DNA of 64,000 nucleotides from Thermoanaerobaculia bacterium (GTDB lineage: Bacteria; Acidobacteriota; Thermoanaerobaculia; Multivoradales; Multivoraceae), in NCBI GenBank assembly GCA_022822365.1, contig JAJEBV010000001.1, forward strand, positions 1 through 64,000, given 5' to 3'. Both the position numbers and the translations under genes were made by a program. How positions within the stretch are numbered: the stretch's first letter is position 1; each line of letters opens with the position of its first letter. This document shows positions 56,871 through 64,000 of this stretch, piece by piece. The notes under the pieces were generated by a model. The model saw only the letters and a list, made by a program, of their open reading frames with translations. It did not search any database and was not told the DNA's origin.

Positions 56871-58013
56871 GTGAGCGTCCCGGCCCCTGACGATCGCGGC
56901 GAGAGCCGCGTTCCGCACGTCGAGTTCGCTGGCGTGGACAAGAGCTACGACGGTGAGAACCTCGTCGTGCGCGGGCTCGATCTCGCCGTGGAGCGGGGCG
57001 AGTTTCTGACCCTGCTGGGTCCCTCCGGCTCGGGCAAGACGACCTGCCTGATGATGCTGGCGGGCTTCGAGGCGCCGACCGCGGGGACGATCCGCATAGC
57101 CGGCCGGCCGATCCAGGATCTGCCGCCCCACAGGCGCGGTATCGGCATGGTGTTTCAGAACTACGCTCTCTTCCCCCACATGACGGTTGGCGGCAACCTG
57201 GCCTTCCCGCTCGAGGTACGCGGCGTTGAGCCGTCCCTGCGGCGGGAGCGGGTCAAGCGGGCGCTCAGCCTGGTGCAGCTGGAGGGGTTGGAAGACCGGA
57301 GACCGGCCCAGCTCTCCGGCGGCCAGCAGCAGCGGGTGGCGATCGCCCGCGCCCTGGTGTTCGAGCCGGAGATCGTCCTGATGGACGAGCCGCTCGGCGC
57401 TCTCGACCGGCGTCTGCGCGAGGAGATGCAGTACGAGATCCGTCGCATCCATTCCACTCTGGGAGTGACGGTCGTCTACGTGACGCACGACCAGCAGGAG
57501 GCGATGACGCTCTCCGACCGGGTGGCGGTGTTCCACAACGGCGTCATCGAGCAGGCGGCGTCGCCGGAGGTCCTGTACGAGGAACCCGAGAAGGCTTTCG
57601 TGGCCCGGTTCATCGGCGAGAACAACCGGCTCGACGGCGTCGTGGTCAGCGACGAGGACGGCGTCTGCGAGGTGGACATCGGCGGCCAGAAGGTCCGCGC
57701 GATGAGTCTGGGTCTGTGCCCTCCGGGCGCTCGAACCACGGTCGTGATCCGGCCCGAGCGCGTCGCGGTGGCGCCGCCGGACGGCCGCTACCGGAACGAG
57801 ATCGAGACGCGGATCGACGACATGATCTTTCTCGGCGACCATCTGCGCCTTCACATGACGGTCGGCGGCGCCTCCGACTTCATCGCGAAGATCCCGAACG
57901 TGGTGGGTCACGGTGCCGTGCTGCCGGGCGACACGGTGCGGGTCGGCTGGGCGGCGCTCGACTGCCGGGCGCTGGTGCCGGAGGAGTTGGCGGAAGGCGA
58001 AGAAGAGTGGTGA
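56871..58013 (+). CDS. ABC importer ATPase, polyamine/iron type (PotA-like)
   Basis: A 380-residue ATPase with a GTG start. Walker A is GPSGSGKTT (from residue 50), signature [15 protein letters not shown], Walker [11 protein letters not shown] and switch His in [14 protein letters not shown]. The C-terminal 130 residues form a TOBE domain ([16 protein letters not shown]), as in PotA and related importers. The next three genes supply the binding protein and two permeases, giving a complete transporter. It is divergent from boxC, so a role in importing an aromatic acid or a polyamine are both possible; the family favours polyamines or similar cations. Confidence 0.92.
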   Translation: MSVPAPDDRGESRVPHVEFAGVDKSYDGENLVVRGLDLAVERGEFLTLLGPSGSGKTTCLMMLAGFEAPTAGTIRIAGRPIQDLPPHRRGIGMVFQNYALFPHMTVGGNLAFPLEVRGVEPSLRRERVKRALSLVQLEGLEDRRPAQLSGGQQQRVAIARALVFEPEIVLMDEPLGALDRRLREEMQYEIRRIHSTLGVTVVYVTHDQQEAMTLSDRVAVFHNGVIEQAASPEVLYEEPEKAFVARFIGENNRLDGVVVSDEDGVCEVDIGGQKVRAMSLGLCPPGARTTVVIRPERVAVAPPDGRYRNEIETRIDDMIFLGDHLRLHMTVGGASDFIAKIPNVVGHGAVLPGDTVRVGWAALDCRALVPEELAEGEEEW

Positions 58014-59125
58014 GGGCGGCCGCCGCCTCGGTCGCAGCACTGCTGGCCGGCTGCGCGCCGCAGGCGGGAGATGGGACGGCTCCCGGCTCTCCGGGTCCGG
58101 GCGCGAGCGAAGAGTCGATCACCGTCGTTTCCTACGGAGGCTCCTATGCCCGCGCCTGCGTTCTGGGCTACCACGAGTCCTTCACCGAGGAGACCGGCAT
58201 CCGGGTCGACCTGGAGGACTTCAACGGCGGCCTCGCGCAGATCCGCGCCCAGGTCGAGGCCGGCGCCGTCCATTGGGACGTCGTCGATCTGGGCGTCGCC
58301 GACACGATCACCGGTTGCGACGAGGGCGTTCTGGAGCTGATCGAACCGGAGCTGCTGCCGCCGGGCCCGAACGGCGAGCCGCCGGCGGACGACTTCCTGC
58401 CGGAGACGAACACCGAGTGCGGCGTGGGCACGCTGCTCTACTCCACGATCTACGCCTACAACCCGGAGACCCTGCCGGGTCCAGCGCCGGCGACGCTCGC
58501 CGATTTCTTCGACCTGGAACGCTTCCCGGGGCGCCGGGGCATGCAGCGGAAGCCCGAGGCGAACCTGGAGTTCGCGCTGATGGCCAACGGCGTGCCGAAG
58601 GAGCGGATCTACGAGTTGCTCGGAACGGAGGAGGGTCTCGATCGCGCGTTCCGGAAGCTGGACACGATCAAGGACGACGTCGTGTGGTGGGAGGCGGGCG
58701 CGCAGCCGCCGCAGCTCCTCGCTGACGGCGAGGTCATCATGAGCACGGCCTGGAACGGACGGATCTTCAACGCCCAGGTCCTGGAGGACCAGCCCTTCGT
58801 CATCGTCTGGGACGGGCAGGTCATGGACCGGGGCCAGCTCGTGGTCGTCGCCGGCACTCCGCACCTCGAGGGCGCCCTGCGCTTCATGCGCCATGCCGCC
58901 CGCTCCGAGTCGATGGCGGGTGTGGGGAAGTACATCGCCTACAGCCCCGCGCGCCGTTCCGGCCAGGCGCTGATCGACCGGCACGCCGAGACGGGCACGG
59001 AGATGTGGCCGCACATGCCGACGAACCCGGCGAACATGAAGAACTTCCTGATGAGCGACTGGGAGTGGTGGGCCGACCACAGGGACGAGATGCAGGAGCG
59101 GTTCGCCGCCTGGCTGGCGCGATGA
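58010..59125 (+). CDS. ABC importer substrate-binding lipoprotein (PotD-like)
   Basis: A 371-residue binding protein starting at a GTG that overlaps the ATPase stop. The lipobox is LLAGC (Cys20), so it is a lipid-anchored periplasmic protein. The body follows the PotD/SBP_bac_8 plan: ITVVSYGGSYARACVLGYHESF at the first strand, VDLGVADTITGCDEG, LYSTIYAYNPETL and a WWEAGAQPPQLLADGEVIMSTAWNGR hinge region (positions about 225-250). The acidic pocket residues of spermidine/putrescine binders are not certain here. Second gene of the importer operon. Confidence 0.9.
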   Translation: MRAAAASVAALLAGCAPQAGDGTAPGSPGPGASEESITVVSYGGSYARACVLGYHESFTEETGIRVDLEDFNGGLAQIRAQVEAGAVHWDVVDLGVADTITGCDEGVLELIEPELLPPGPNGEPPADDFLPETNTECGVGTLLYSTIYAYNPETLPGPAPATLADFFDLERFPGRRGMQRKPEANLEFALMANGVPKERIYELLGTEEGLDRAFRKLDTIKDDVVWWEAGAQPPQLLADGEVIMSTAWNGRIFNAQVLEDQPFVIVWDGQVMDRGQLVVVAGTPHLEGALRFMRHAARSESMAGVGKYIAYSPARRSGQALIDRHAETGTEMWPHMPTNPANMKNFLMSDWEWWADHRDEMQERFAAWLAR

Positions 59126-59143
59126 GAGGTTAGGGGTCGAGCC

Positions 59144-60421
59144 GTGAGGTCCCAGGAATCCCCAGGCGTGAGCCCGCCGGCATCCAGACCGCTGTGGCGC
59201 CGGGCGATGGGGCCGCGGTTGCGGGCGGCCGGTCTCGCCCTGCCGTTGGTGGCGTTCGTCTCCGTGACGTTCCTCGGTCCGATGGTCAACCTGCTGACGA
59301 AGAGCTTCTACGATCCGGAGGTCGCCGACGCGCTGCCGGAGACGATGGCCGCGTTGCGCGACTGGGATGGCCAGGGAACTCCGTCCGACGAGGCGTTCGC
59401 GGCCACCGCCCGTGAGTTCGTCGCGGCGCGCACGGAGCGCACCCTCGGGCGTACGGCGAACCGCGTCAACCGGGTCGCGAGCGGCATGCGCAGCACGATC
59501 ATGGGCGGTTCGCGGGAGATGGCCGAGGCGGCCGCCGTTGCGGAGGATGCCGGCGTCGAGATGGGCGGCGCCTTCTGGCGCGAGACGATGATCGGCATCG
59601 ACTCGCGCTGGGGCGGACCGGAACCCTGGCGGGCGCTCCGAGCCGCCGGCCAGCGGTTGACGGCCCGCCACTACCTCAAGGCGCTCGACTTCGAGCGCGG
59701 TCCGGATGGCGGCTACCAGCGCGCGCCGGAGGCCTGGCGGATCTACGTGCCGCTGTTCTGGCGGACCTTCCTCGTCAGCCTGGGCGTCACCCTGCTCTGC
59801 CTCGTCATCGGCTATCCGGTGGCGCACATGATCGCCAACTCGCCGCCCAAACGCGCCAACGTCCTGCTGCTGCTCGTCCTGCTGCCGTTCTGGACCTCGC
59901 TGCTCGTGCGGACCACGTCCTGGATCGTCCTGCTTCAGAACCAGGGCATCGTGAACGACTTCCTGGTCGCCATCGGCCTGATCGGCGACGACGGCCGGAT
60001 CGCGATGATCTACAACATGACGGGCACGTTCGTCGCGATGACCCACGTGCTGCTGCCGTTCCTGGTGCTGCCGCTCTACTCGGTCATGCGGGCCATCCCG
60101 CCCGCCTACATGAACGCCGCCGTGTCGCTGGGCGCGACCCCGTTCCAGGCGCTGCGCCGGGTCTACTGGCCGCAGACGCTGCCGGGCGTCGGCGCCGGCT
60201 GTCTGCTCACCTTCATCCTGGCGATCGGCTACTACATCACTCCGGCCCTGGTCGGCGGCCAGAGCGGCCAGTTGATCTCGAACATGATCGCCTACCACGT
60301 CCAGACCTCGCTCAACTGGGGTCTGGCCGCCGCTCTGGCGGCGCTGCTGCTGGGCGGCGTGACCCTGCTCTACGTGGTGTACGACCGCCTGGTCGGCATC
60401 GACCGGATCGGACTCGGATGA
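59144..60421 (+). CDS. ABC importer permease 1 (PotB-like) with a large periplasmic insertion
   Basis: A 425-residue permease with a GTG start and AGAGG upstream. The core from about residue 200 has six helices and the EAA loop (SLGATPFQALRRVYWPQTLPG). Between the first helix (about 30-50) and the second lies an extra soluble segment of about 140 residues (PEVADALPETMAALRDW... to about 195), rich in Ala, Arg and Glu. Similar extended PotB-type permeases exist in marine alphaproteobacteria, where the loop may contact the binding protein. The stop overlaps the next permease start by ATGA. Confidence 0.88.
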   Translation: MRSQESPGVSPPASRPLWRRAMGPRLRAAGLALPLVAFVSVTFLGPMVNLLTKSFYDPEVADALPETMAALRDWDGQGTPSDEAFAATAREFVAARTERTLGRTANRVNRVASGMRSTIMGGSREMAEAAAVAEDAGVEMGGAFWRETMIGIDSRWGGPEPWRALRAAGQRLTARHYLKALDFERGPDGGYQRAPEAWRIYVPLFWRTFLVSLGVTLLCLVIGYPVAHMIANSPPKRANVLLLLVLLPFWTSLLVRTTSWIVLLQNQGIVNDFLVAIGLIGDDGRIAMIYNMTGTFVAMTHVLLPFLVLPLYSVMRAIPPAYMNAAVSLGATPFQALRRVYWPQTLPGVGAGCLLTFILAIGYYITPALVGGQSGQLISNMIAYHVQTSLNWGLAAALAALLLGGVTLLYVVYDRLVGIDRIGLG

Positions 60422-61266
60422 TGGTCGGCGGCGCGCTCAGCCCCGGCTACCGGGTCGCCCGCTGGGGCTACCTCGCGTTCTGCGTCGCCGCCTTCGTCTT
60501 CCTGATCGCGCCGATTCTCGTCCTCGTGCCGCTCAGCTTCAACGCCGAGCCGTATTTCACCTTCACGGAAGGCATGCTGCGGCTCGACCCGGAGGCCTAC
60601 TCGCTCCGCTGGTACCGCAGCATCCTCGACGGCGACGAGTGGACGCGGCCACTCGCCAACAGCCTGATCATCGGTATCTCGGCCACGGTCGTCGCCACCG
60701 TGCTCGGAGCGGCCGCGGCGCTGGGCCTCGCCCACCCGGCGATGCCGGGCCGGAAGATCGTCACGGCGCTGCTCATCTCGCCGATGATCACGCCCGTGAT
60801 CATCGCCGGCGTCGGCATGTTCTTCTTCTATTCGAGCCTGGGCCTGGCGCAGACCCACGTCGGGATCATCCTGGCGCACGCCGTCTTCGGCGCGCCCTTC
60901 GTCGTCATCACGGTGAGCGCGACGCTGGCCGGCTTCGACTGGACCGTCATGCGCGCGGCCGCGAACCTCGGCGCGAATCCGCTCGTCGCGTTCCGCCGCG
61001 TGCAACTGCCGCTCATCCTGCCCGGCGTCATCTCGGGCTCGCTGTTCGCCTTCGCGGCGTCCTTCGACGAGCTCGTCATCGTCCTGTTCATGGGCGGTCT
61101 GGAGCAGCGCACGCTGCCGCGCCAGATGTGGTCCGGCATCCGCGAGGAGATCAGCCCGACGATCCTGGCCGTGGCCACGTTCCTGATCGTCTTCGCGCTG
61201 CTGGCGCTGAGCACGGTGGAGTGGCTGCGCCGACGAGGAGCGTCCGGAGGACAGAGGGCGGGTTAG
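60418..61266 (+). CDS. ABC importer permease 2 (PotC-like)
   Basis: A 282-residue permease with six membrane helices. The EAA loop is ANLGANPLVAFRRVQLPLILPGVI, by position about residues 180-205. The N-terminal periplasmic segment FNAEPYFTFTEGMLRLDPEAYSLRWY is typical of PotC/YdcV proteins. It is the last gene of the importer operon, overlapping permease 1 by 4 nt. The next gene starts 8 bp downstream and could be read through. Confidence 0.92.
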   Translation: MMVGGALSPGYRVARWGYLAFCVAAFVFLIAPILVLVPLSFNAEPYFTFTEGMLRLDPEAYSLRWYRSILDGDEWTRPLANSLIIGISATVVATVLGAAAALGLAHPAMPGRKIVTALLISPMITPVIIAGVGMFFFYSSLGLAQTHVGIILAHAVFGAPFVVITVSATLAGFDWTVMRAAANLGANPLVAFRRVQLPLILPGVISGSLFAFAASFDELVIVLFMGGLEQRTLPRQMWSGIREEISPTILAVATFLIVFALLALSTVEWLRRRGASGGQRAG

Positions 61267-61274
61267 GACCGGAA

Positions 61275-62255
61275 GTGAAGATCTGGCGATCCTTTGCTAC
61301 TCGGAAGAGAGTCGTTAACCAGGGTCGCGGGCATGGGTCCGTCAGTGGCCGGATTCAACTGGGCCGTCCGTTGGGGGCGGTGCTGAGACGGCGGCTGGCA
61401 GGCCGGGCGGCTGCGCGTCCGTTGGCGTTCGCTCCGGTCGTCGTTTGGGCCGCCGGCGTGTTCACGCTCTTCTCCGTCTGCTACTTCACTGTCTGGGTAG
61501 CGAGGGGTGTGGCTGGGGTTGCCCGCCTGGAGCGGGAGGAGGAGCGTGCAGGGATGATCGGGTACGTCCTCGGGCAGGCCATGGAGCGGTCGGACGTGGA
61601 TGTTCATCGGGTAGTCAACGTGATCGGCGGAACACCTGGAGTACCGCGACATCACTTCGTGCCGGCAGCGGAGCGGGCTCGCGCCTATCACGGCCCTGAG
61701 CTGCCGATCGGCTGGGGTCGGACGACGCCGGATGCCTACATCGTGGCGTTGATGGCCGAACTCGCGGTGCCGCTCCGTACCCACGAAGTAGAGATCGGTG
61801 CCGGAAGCGAAGCGAAAGTGTTCACTACGCCCACGTTGCCTGTTTCCGGCCACGACGTACTGGAAATCGGTACCGGTACCGGCTATCTGGCGGCCGTACT
61901 GTCCGAGATGGTCGAGCACGTCTACACGATCGAGCCTGTTGAAGCGCTGGCGGAGAAGGCCGCCGCCACCCTCGGCGATCTCGGCTACGGCAACGTAACG
62001 GTGGGGGTCGGCGAACCCTTCGAGGGTTGGCCGGAGTTCGCGCCGTTCGACTCGATCGTGATCAAGGCGCCGGTGGACGCCGTACCGCAACCGCTGATCG
62101 ACCAGCTCGACGTGGGCGGGAAGCTCGTGGCGCCAGTGGGACCGCCGGAGGGACCTCAGGTACTCAATGTGTTGGAGAAGCTGCCGGAAGGCTCGGTGGC
62201 GGTGAGATCGGTGCTGGAAGTGCGCTTCCCACCGCTCGCCTATGTCCGACAGTAA
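61275..62255 (+). CDS. Membrane-anchored PCMT-like methyltransferase
   Basis: A 326-residue protein from the GTG at 61275 (AGGA 6 nt upstream). A basic N-terminus and one hydrophobic helix (residues about 50-75) precede a protein-L-isoaspartate methyltransferase domain: VPRHHFVP, LPIGWGRTTPDAYIVALMAEL, SAM motif LEIGTGTGYLAAVLSEMVEHVYTIE (195-220, key GTGTGY) and LGYGNVTV. Later motifs depart from PCMT: GEPFEGWPE where GDG..GWP is usual, and IVIKAPVDAVP where VTAA is usual. About 25 residues (RTHEVEIGAGSEAKVFTTP...) are inserted before motif I. The protein probably sits in the inner membrane and may not repair isoaspartate in the usual way. Confidence 0.78.
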   Translation: MKIWRSFATRKRVVNQGRGHGSVSGRIQLGRPLGAVLRRRLAGRAAARPLAFAPVVVWAAGVFTLFSVCYFTVWVARGVAGVARLEREEERAGMIGYVLGQAMERSDVDVHRVVNVIGGTPGVPRHHFVPAAERARAYHGPELPIGWGRTTPDAYIVALMAELAVPLRTHEVEIGAGSEAKVFTTPTLPVSGHDVLEIGTGTGYLAAVLSEMVEHVYTIEPVEALAEKAAATLGDLGYGNVTVGVGEPFEGWPEFAPFDSIVIKAPVDAVPQPLIDQLDVGGKLVAPVGPPEGPQVLNVLEKLPEGSVAVRSVLEVRFPPLAYVRQ

Positions 62256-62275
62256 ACCAGGAGGGACGGCCGGCC

Positions 62276-63340
62276 ATGGCTAGCGGCAGTAATCGTTGGA
62301 CCTCCGAGCCGCATGACGCGCGCCCGGCGCCGAATGCGGTGAGCGACGACGACCATGGCATCACGCTGGAGGCAGTCGAAGACACGCTCGCGCTGATCGC
62401 TCGTCACATCGTTGAAACGCCGGTCGTCGAGTGGTCGGGCGCTGAGATGCGGGCGATGCTGCCGGGGAACAGCCGCGTCCACGCCAAGCTGGAGCTTTTT
62501 CAGCGCTCCGGTACGTTCAAGGCGCGAGGGGCGCTGTCGAATGTCCTGCGACTGAGCGCTGAACAACTGCGGGCCGGCGTGACGGCCATGAGCGCGGGCA
62601 ATCACGCGGTCGCCGTGGCGTATGCGGCGAAGGCGGCCGGCACCAGCGCGAAGGTCGTCATGCAGCGATCGGCGAATCCGGCGCGCGTCGAACTGGCCGC
62701 GGCGCTTGGCGCCGAGATCCTGATGGCGGAGGATGGCCCCAGCGGATTCGAGATGGTGGCCGGGATCGCGGCCGCGGAAGGCCGGGCGATGATCCATCCG
62801 TTCGACGGCGTGGCGACGGCCCTCGGCGCGGCGACGCTCGGTCTCGAGATGCATCGGCAGCTTGGAGACCTCGACGTGCTCGTCGTCGCCATCGGTGGCG
62901 GCGGTCTGGCTGGGGGCGTGTCGGCGATCACGAAGCGACTGAACCCCGATTGCCTCGTTGTCGGCGTGGAACCCGTGGGCGCCGACGCCATGCACAGGAG
63001 CTTCAGGTCGGGCAGACCGGAGCGCCTTGAAGGCGTGGACACCATCGCGGACAGTCTGGCGCCGCCCATGACCGAACGGCTGCCCTTCACGCTCTGCAGA
63101 AGCAACGTGGATCGGCTCGCCCTGGTCACCGACCGCGAGTTGGCTCAAGCCATGGGGCTCATCTTCAGAGAACTGAAGCTTGCCGTGGAGCCCGCCTGCG
63201 CCGCCACCACGGCTTCCCTGCCGGGTCTCGCCGAGGAGCTCTCGGGTGCGCGTGTCGGGCTGATCCTCTGCGGGTCGAACATCGACCGGAGCACGTACGA
63301 TCGGTACTGCGAGCTCGGCGAGGGTCGATTCCGTTCCTGA
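62276..63340 (+). CDS. PLP-dependent threonine/serine ammonia-lyase family enzyme
   Basis: A 354-residue fold-type II PLP enzyme, preceded by AGGAGG 11 nt before the ATG. The PLP Lys82 is in FQRSGTFKARGALSN; the phosphate-binding GGGGLAGG is at 207-214; SAGNHAVAVAYAA binds the substrate carboxylate. There is no C-terminal ACT regulatory domain, so it is like the catabolic (TdcB) or serine-racemase branch and not feedback-inhibited IlvA. It likely deaminates threonine or serine to the oxo acid. Downstream of the PCMT-like gene by 20 bp, same direction. Confidence 0.9.
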   Translation: MASGSNRWTSEPHDARPAPNAVSDDDHGITLEAVEDTLALIARHIVETPVVEWSGAEMRAMLPGNSRVHAKLELFQRSGTFKARGALSNVLRLSAEQLRAGVTAMSAGNHAVAVAYAAKAAGTSAKVVMQRSANPARVELAAALGAEILMAEDGPSGFEMVAGIAAAEGRAMIHPFDGVATALGAATLGLEMHRQLGDLDVLVVAIGGGGLAGGVSAITKRLNPDCLVVGVEPVGADAMHRSFRSGRPERLEGVDTIADSLAPPMTERLPFTLCRSNVDRLALVTDRELAQAMGLIFRELKLAVEPACAATTASLPGLAEELSGARVGLILCGSNIDRSTYDRYCELGEGRFRS

Positions 63341-63360
63341 TGGGCGTTCGGGCGGTGGAC

Positions 63361-63386
63361 CACGTCTACACGATCGAGCCCGTTGA
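63361..63386 (+). pseudogene. Short remnant matching the PCMT-like gene
   Basis: CACGTCTACACGATCGAGCC then CGTTGA matches 61917-61942 of the PCMT-like gene at 25 of 26 bases and keeps the same reading sense (HVYTIEPVE). Flanking bases diverge. It lies 20 bp after the dehydratase stop and looks like the leftover of a second pcm copy or a recombination scar. Confidence 0.6.
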
Positions 63387-63398
63387 GCCCAGCGAGCT

Positions 63399-63656
63399 TC
63401 AGCGTCGCGGCAGCTGAGGGACGTACCTCCGGGCGCAATCAAGGTCGATGTCGAGAACGTCAACGAGCTGCTCGACCTTTCCCGTCCAGACTTCGAAGAC
63501 CTGATGGCGCCCGGGGCCCTTCGGCAGCCAGGGGTAGGTCTTTCCCCTGTACTTGACGCTCCAGTGGTGTGTCTTCAGCGTTCTCTCGTGTCCGGGCGCA
63601 CACCGATTCAGCATCTTCCAGACCTGGGAGATGCGAACTGTTCCCCTGGTGGCCAA
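63399..63656 (-). CDS. Small HicA-like protein
   Basis: An 85-residue basic protein. I chose the TTG at 63656 because GGAGG lies 5 nt upstream; an ATG at 63614 would give 71 residues. The core VWKMLNRCAPGHERTLKTHHWSVKY, then GKTYPWLPKGPGRHQVFEVW, and a final VLDIDLDCARRY end resembles small HicA-type toxin-like proteins with a H..W.V.Y strand pair and a conserved 'YP.LPKG' loop, but I cannot assign the family firmly. It follows the partial gene at the window edge by about 17 bp, so the two may form a toxin-antitoxin-like cassette. Confidence 0.6.
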   Translation of the reverse strand: MATRGTVRISQVWKMLNRCAPGHERTLKTHHWSVKYRGKTYPWLPKGPGRHQVFEVWTGKVEQLVDVLDIDLDCARRYVPQLPRR

Positions 63657-63673
63657 CCGAACCTCCGCAGCGA

Positions 63674-64000
63674 TCAGGCCGCGAGTGCGGCCGGAGTCTG
63701 GTGCTGCGGGGCCGAGTTGGCCGCTGGCGTCGCTTCCTCGAGAAGCTCGACATCGATACCCAGGTCGGGATCGTGGCGTTCGATGCGTAGCCCGAGTTCC
63801 GTGTCGATATCCCCCCGGCGGGCACGGGCCCGGGCCTCGTCCCATCTCGCCTCGGTTCGGCTGCCGGTGGTGGCGAAGAGCTCTCCGGCCTGGCGGCGGA
63901 ACTCCTTGAACTCGCAGCCTTCGGCGGCTATATCGACCAGCGCGAGCCGCAGATCTTCGACGAACTTCACGTAGGCCTCGTTGAGCGTCGGACCATGTAC
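63674..64000 (-). CDS. Acidic protein, 5' end outside the window; possible antitoxin-type partner
   Basis: The frame is open from the right edge to the stop at 63674, about 108 residues visible. A GTG at 63970 is in frame, but upstream codons (GPTLNEAY before VKFVEDLRLALVDIAAEG) continue the same helix-like pattern, so the true start is beyond the edge. The visible part has two amphipathic helices (KFVEDLRLALVDIAAE and EFKEFRRQAGELFATTG) and an Ala/Pro-rich end. The family is unknown; position ahead of the small HicA-like gene suggests a cognate partner. Confidence 0.55.
   Translation of the reverse strand, partial: VHGPTLNEAYVKFVEDLRLALVDIAAEGCEFKEFRRQAGELFATTGSRTEARWDEARARARRGDIDTELGLRIERHDPDLGIDVELLEEATPAANSAPQHQTPAALAA

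Noticed and set aside
57908-60298. 796-codon open frame opposite the ABC importer genes
   Set aside because: Antisense to four recognisable transporter genes; Arg/His/Asp-rich with no family pattern.

Overview
The window is a very GC-rich, tightly packed bacterial chromosome segment with about 54 protein genes, short gaps, many 1-4 nt start/stop overlaps (ATGA/GTGA) and many GTG starts. I recognised no rRNA, tRNA, CRISPR array or insertion sequence. An Oar-type TonB receptor with a carboxypeptidase-regulatory-like domain, a lipoprotein sulfatase, a tandem DUF1080 protein, LarA, several CoA-ester enzymes and a benzoyl-CoA epoxidation pair together suggest a heterotrophic Gram-negative, most plausibly Acidobacteriota (for example a Thermoanaerobaculia-like marine or host-associated lineage). 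That placement is inference from gene content only.

Layout. 1-12.8 kb: exported methyltransferase, sulfatase coupled to hemB, DUF4336 protein, CoA-transferase/crotonase/ABC-ATPase run, secreted esterase, Ldh-type dehydrogenase, DUF1080 protein, larA and a coiled-coil PD-(D/E)XK protein. 12.9-16.2 kb: a monocistronic TonB receptor with a consensus-like promoter and an intrinsic terminator. 16.2-23.3 kb: LysR regulator-gltB-gltD (glutamate synthase) with candidate LysR boxes. 23.4-31.2 kb: orphan NuoL/MrpD-like subunit with a small membrane partner, lhr helicase and an HSL-type esterase. 31.3-37.8 kb: a hyperacidic Trp/Glu-repeat secreted protein, murA of the Asp type, MaoC and DUF2007 genes, inositol-phosphatase-like and metallo-beta-lactamase-fold enzymes, and DUF819 and DUF1232 membrane proteins. 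37.8-47.8 kb: deoC with a split ALDH16-like dehydrogenase pair, aroC, a HadA/HadB-like hydratase pair, rsmE and pheST. 47.9-52.5 kb: Yip1-family protein, two tandem nine-cysteine Fe-S proteins with a small HTH protein, a luciferase-like oxidoreductase and pdxH. 52.5-56.8 kb: boxC-boxB followed by an ERG4/ERG24-type reductase whose only sensible start is a CTG. 56.9-61.3 kb: a complete polyamine-type ABC importer. 61.3-64 kb: a membrane-anchored PCMT-like protein, a threonine/serine dehydratase, a short pcm-derived remnant and a two-gene cassette running off the right edge.

Between genes there is a dispersed family of short hairpin repeats (five loci) assembled from a few recurring palindromic modules. 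The least familiar items are the tandem Fe-S pair with its HTH partner, the Trp/Glu-repeat protein, the CTG-started sterol-reductase-like gene behind boxCB, the split ALDH16-like pair and the mosaic hairpin repeats.
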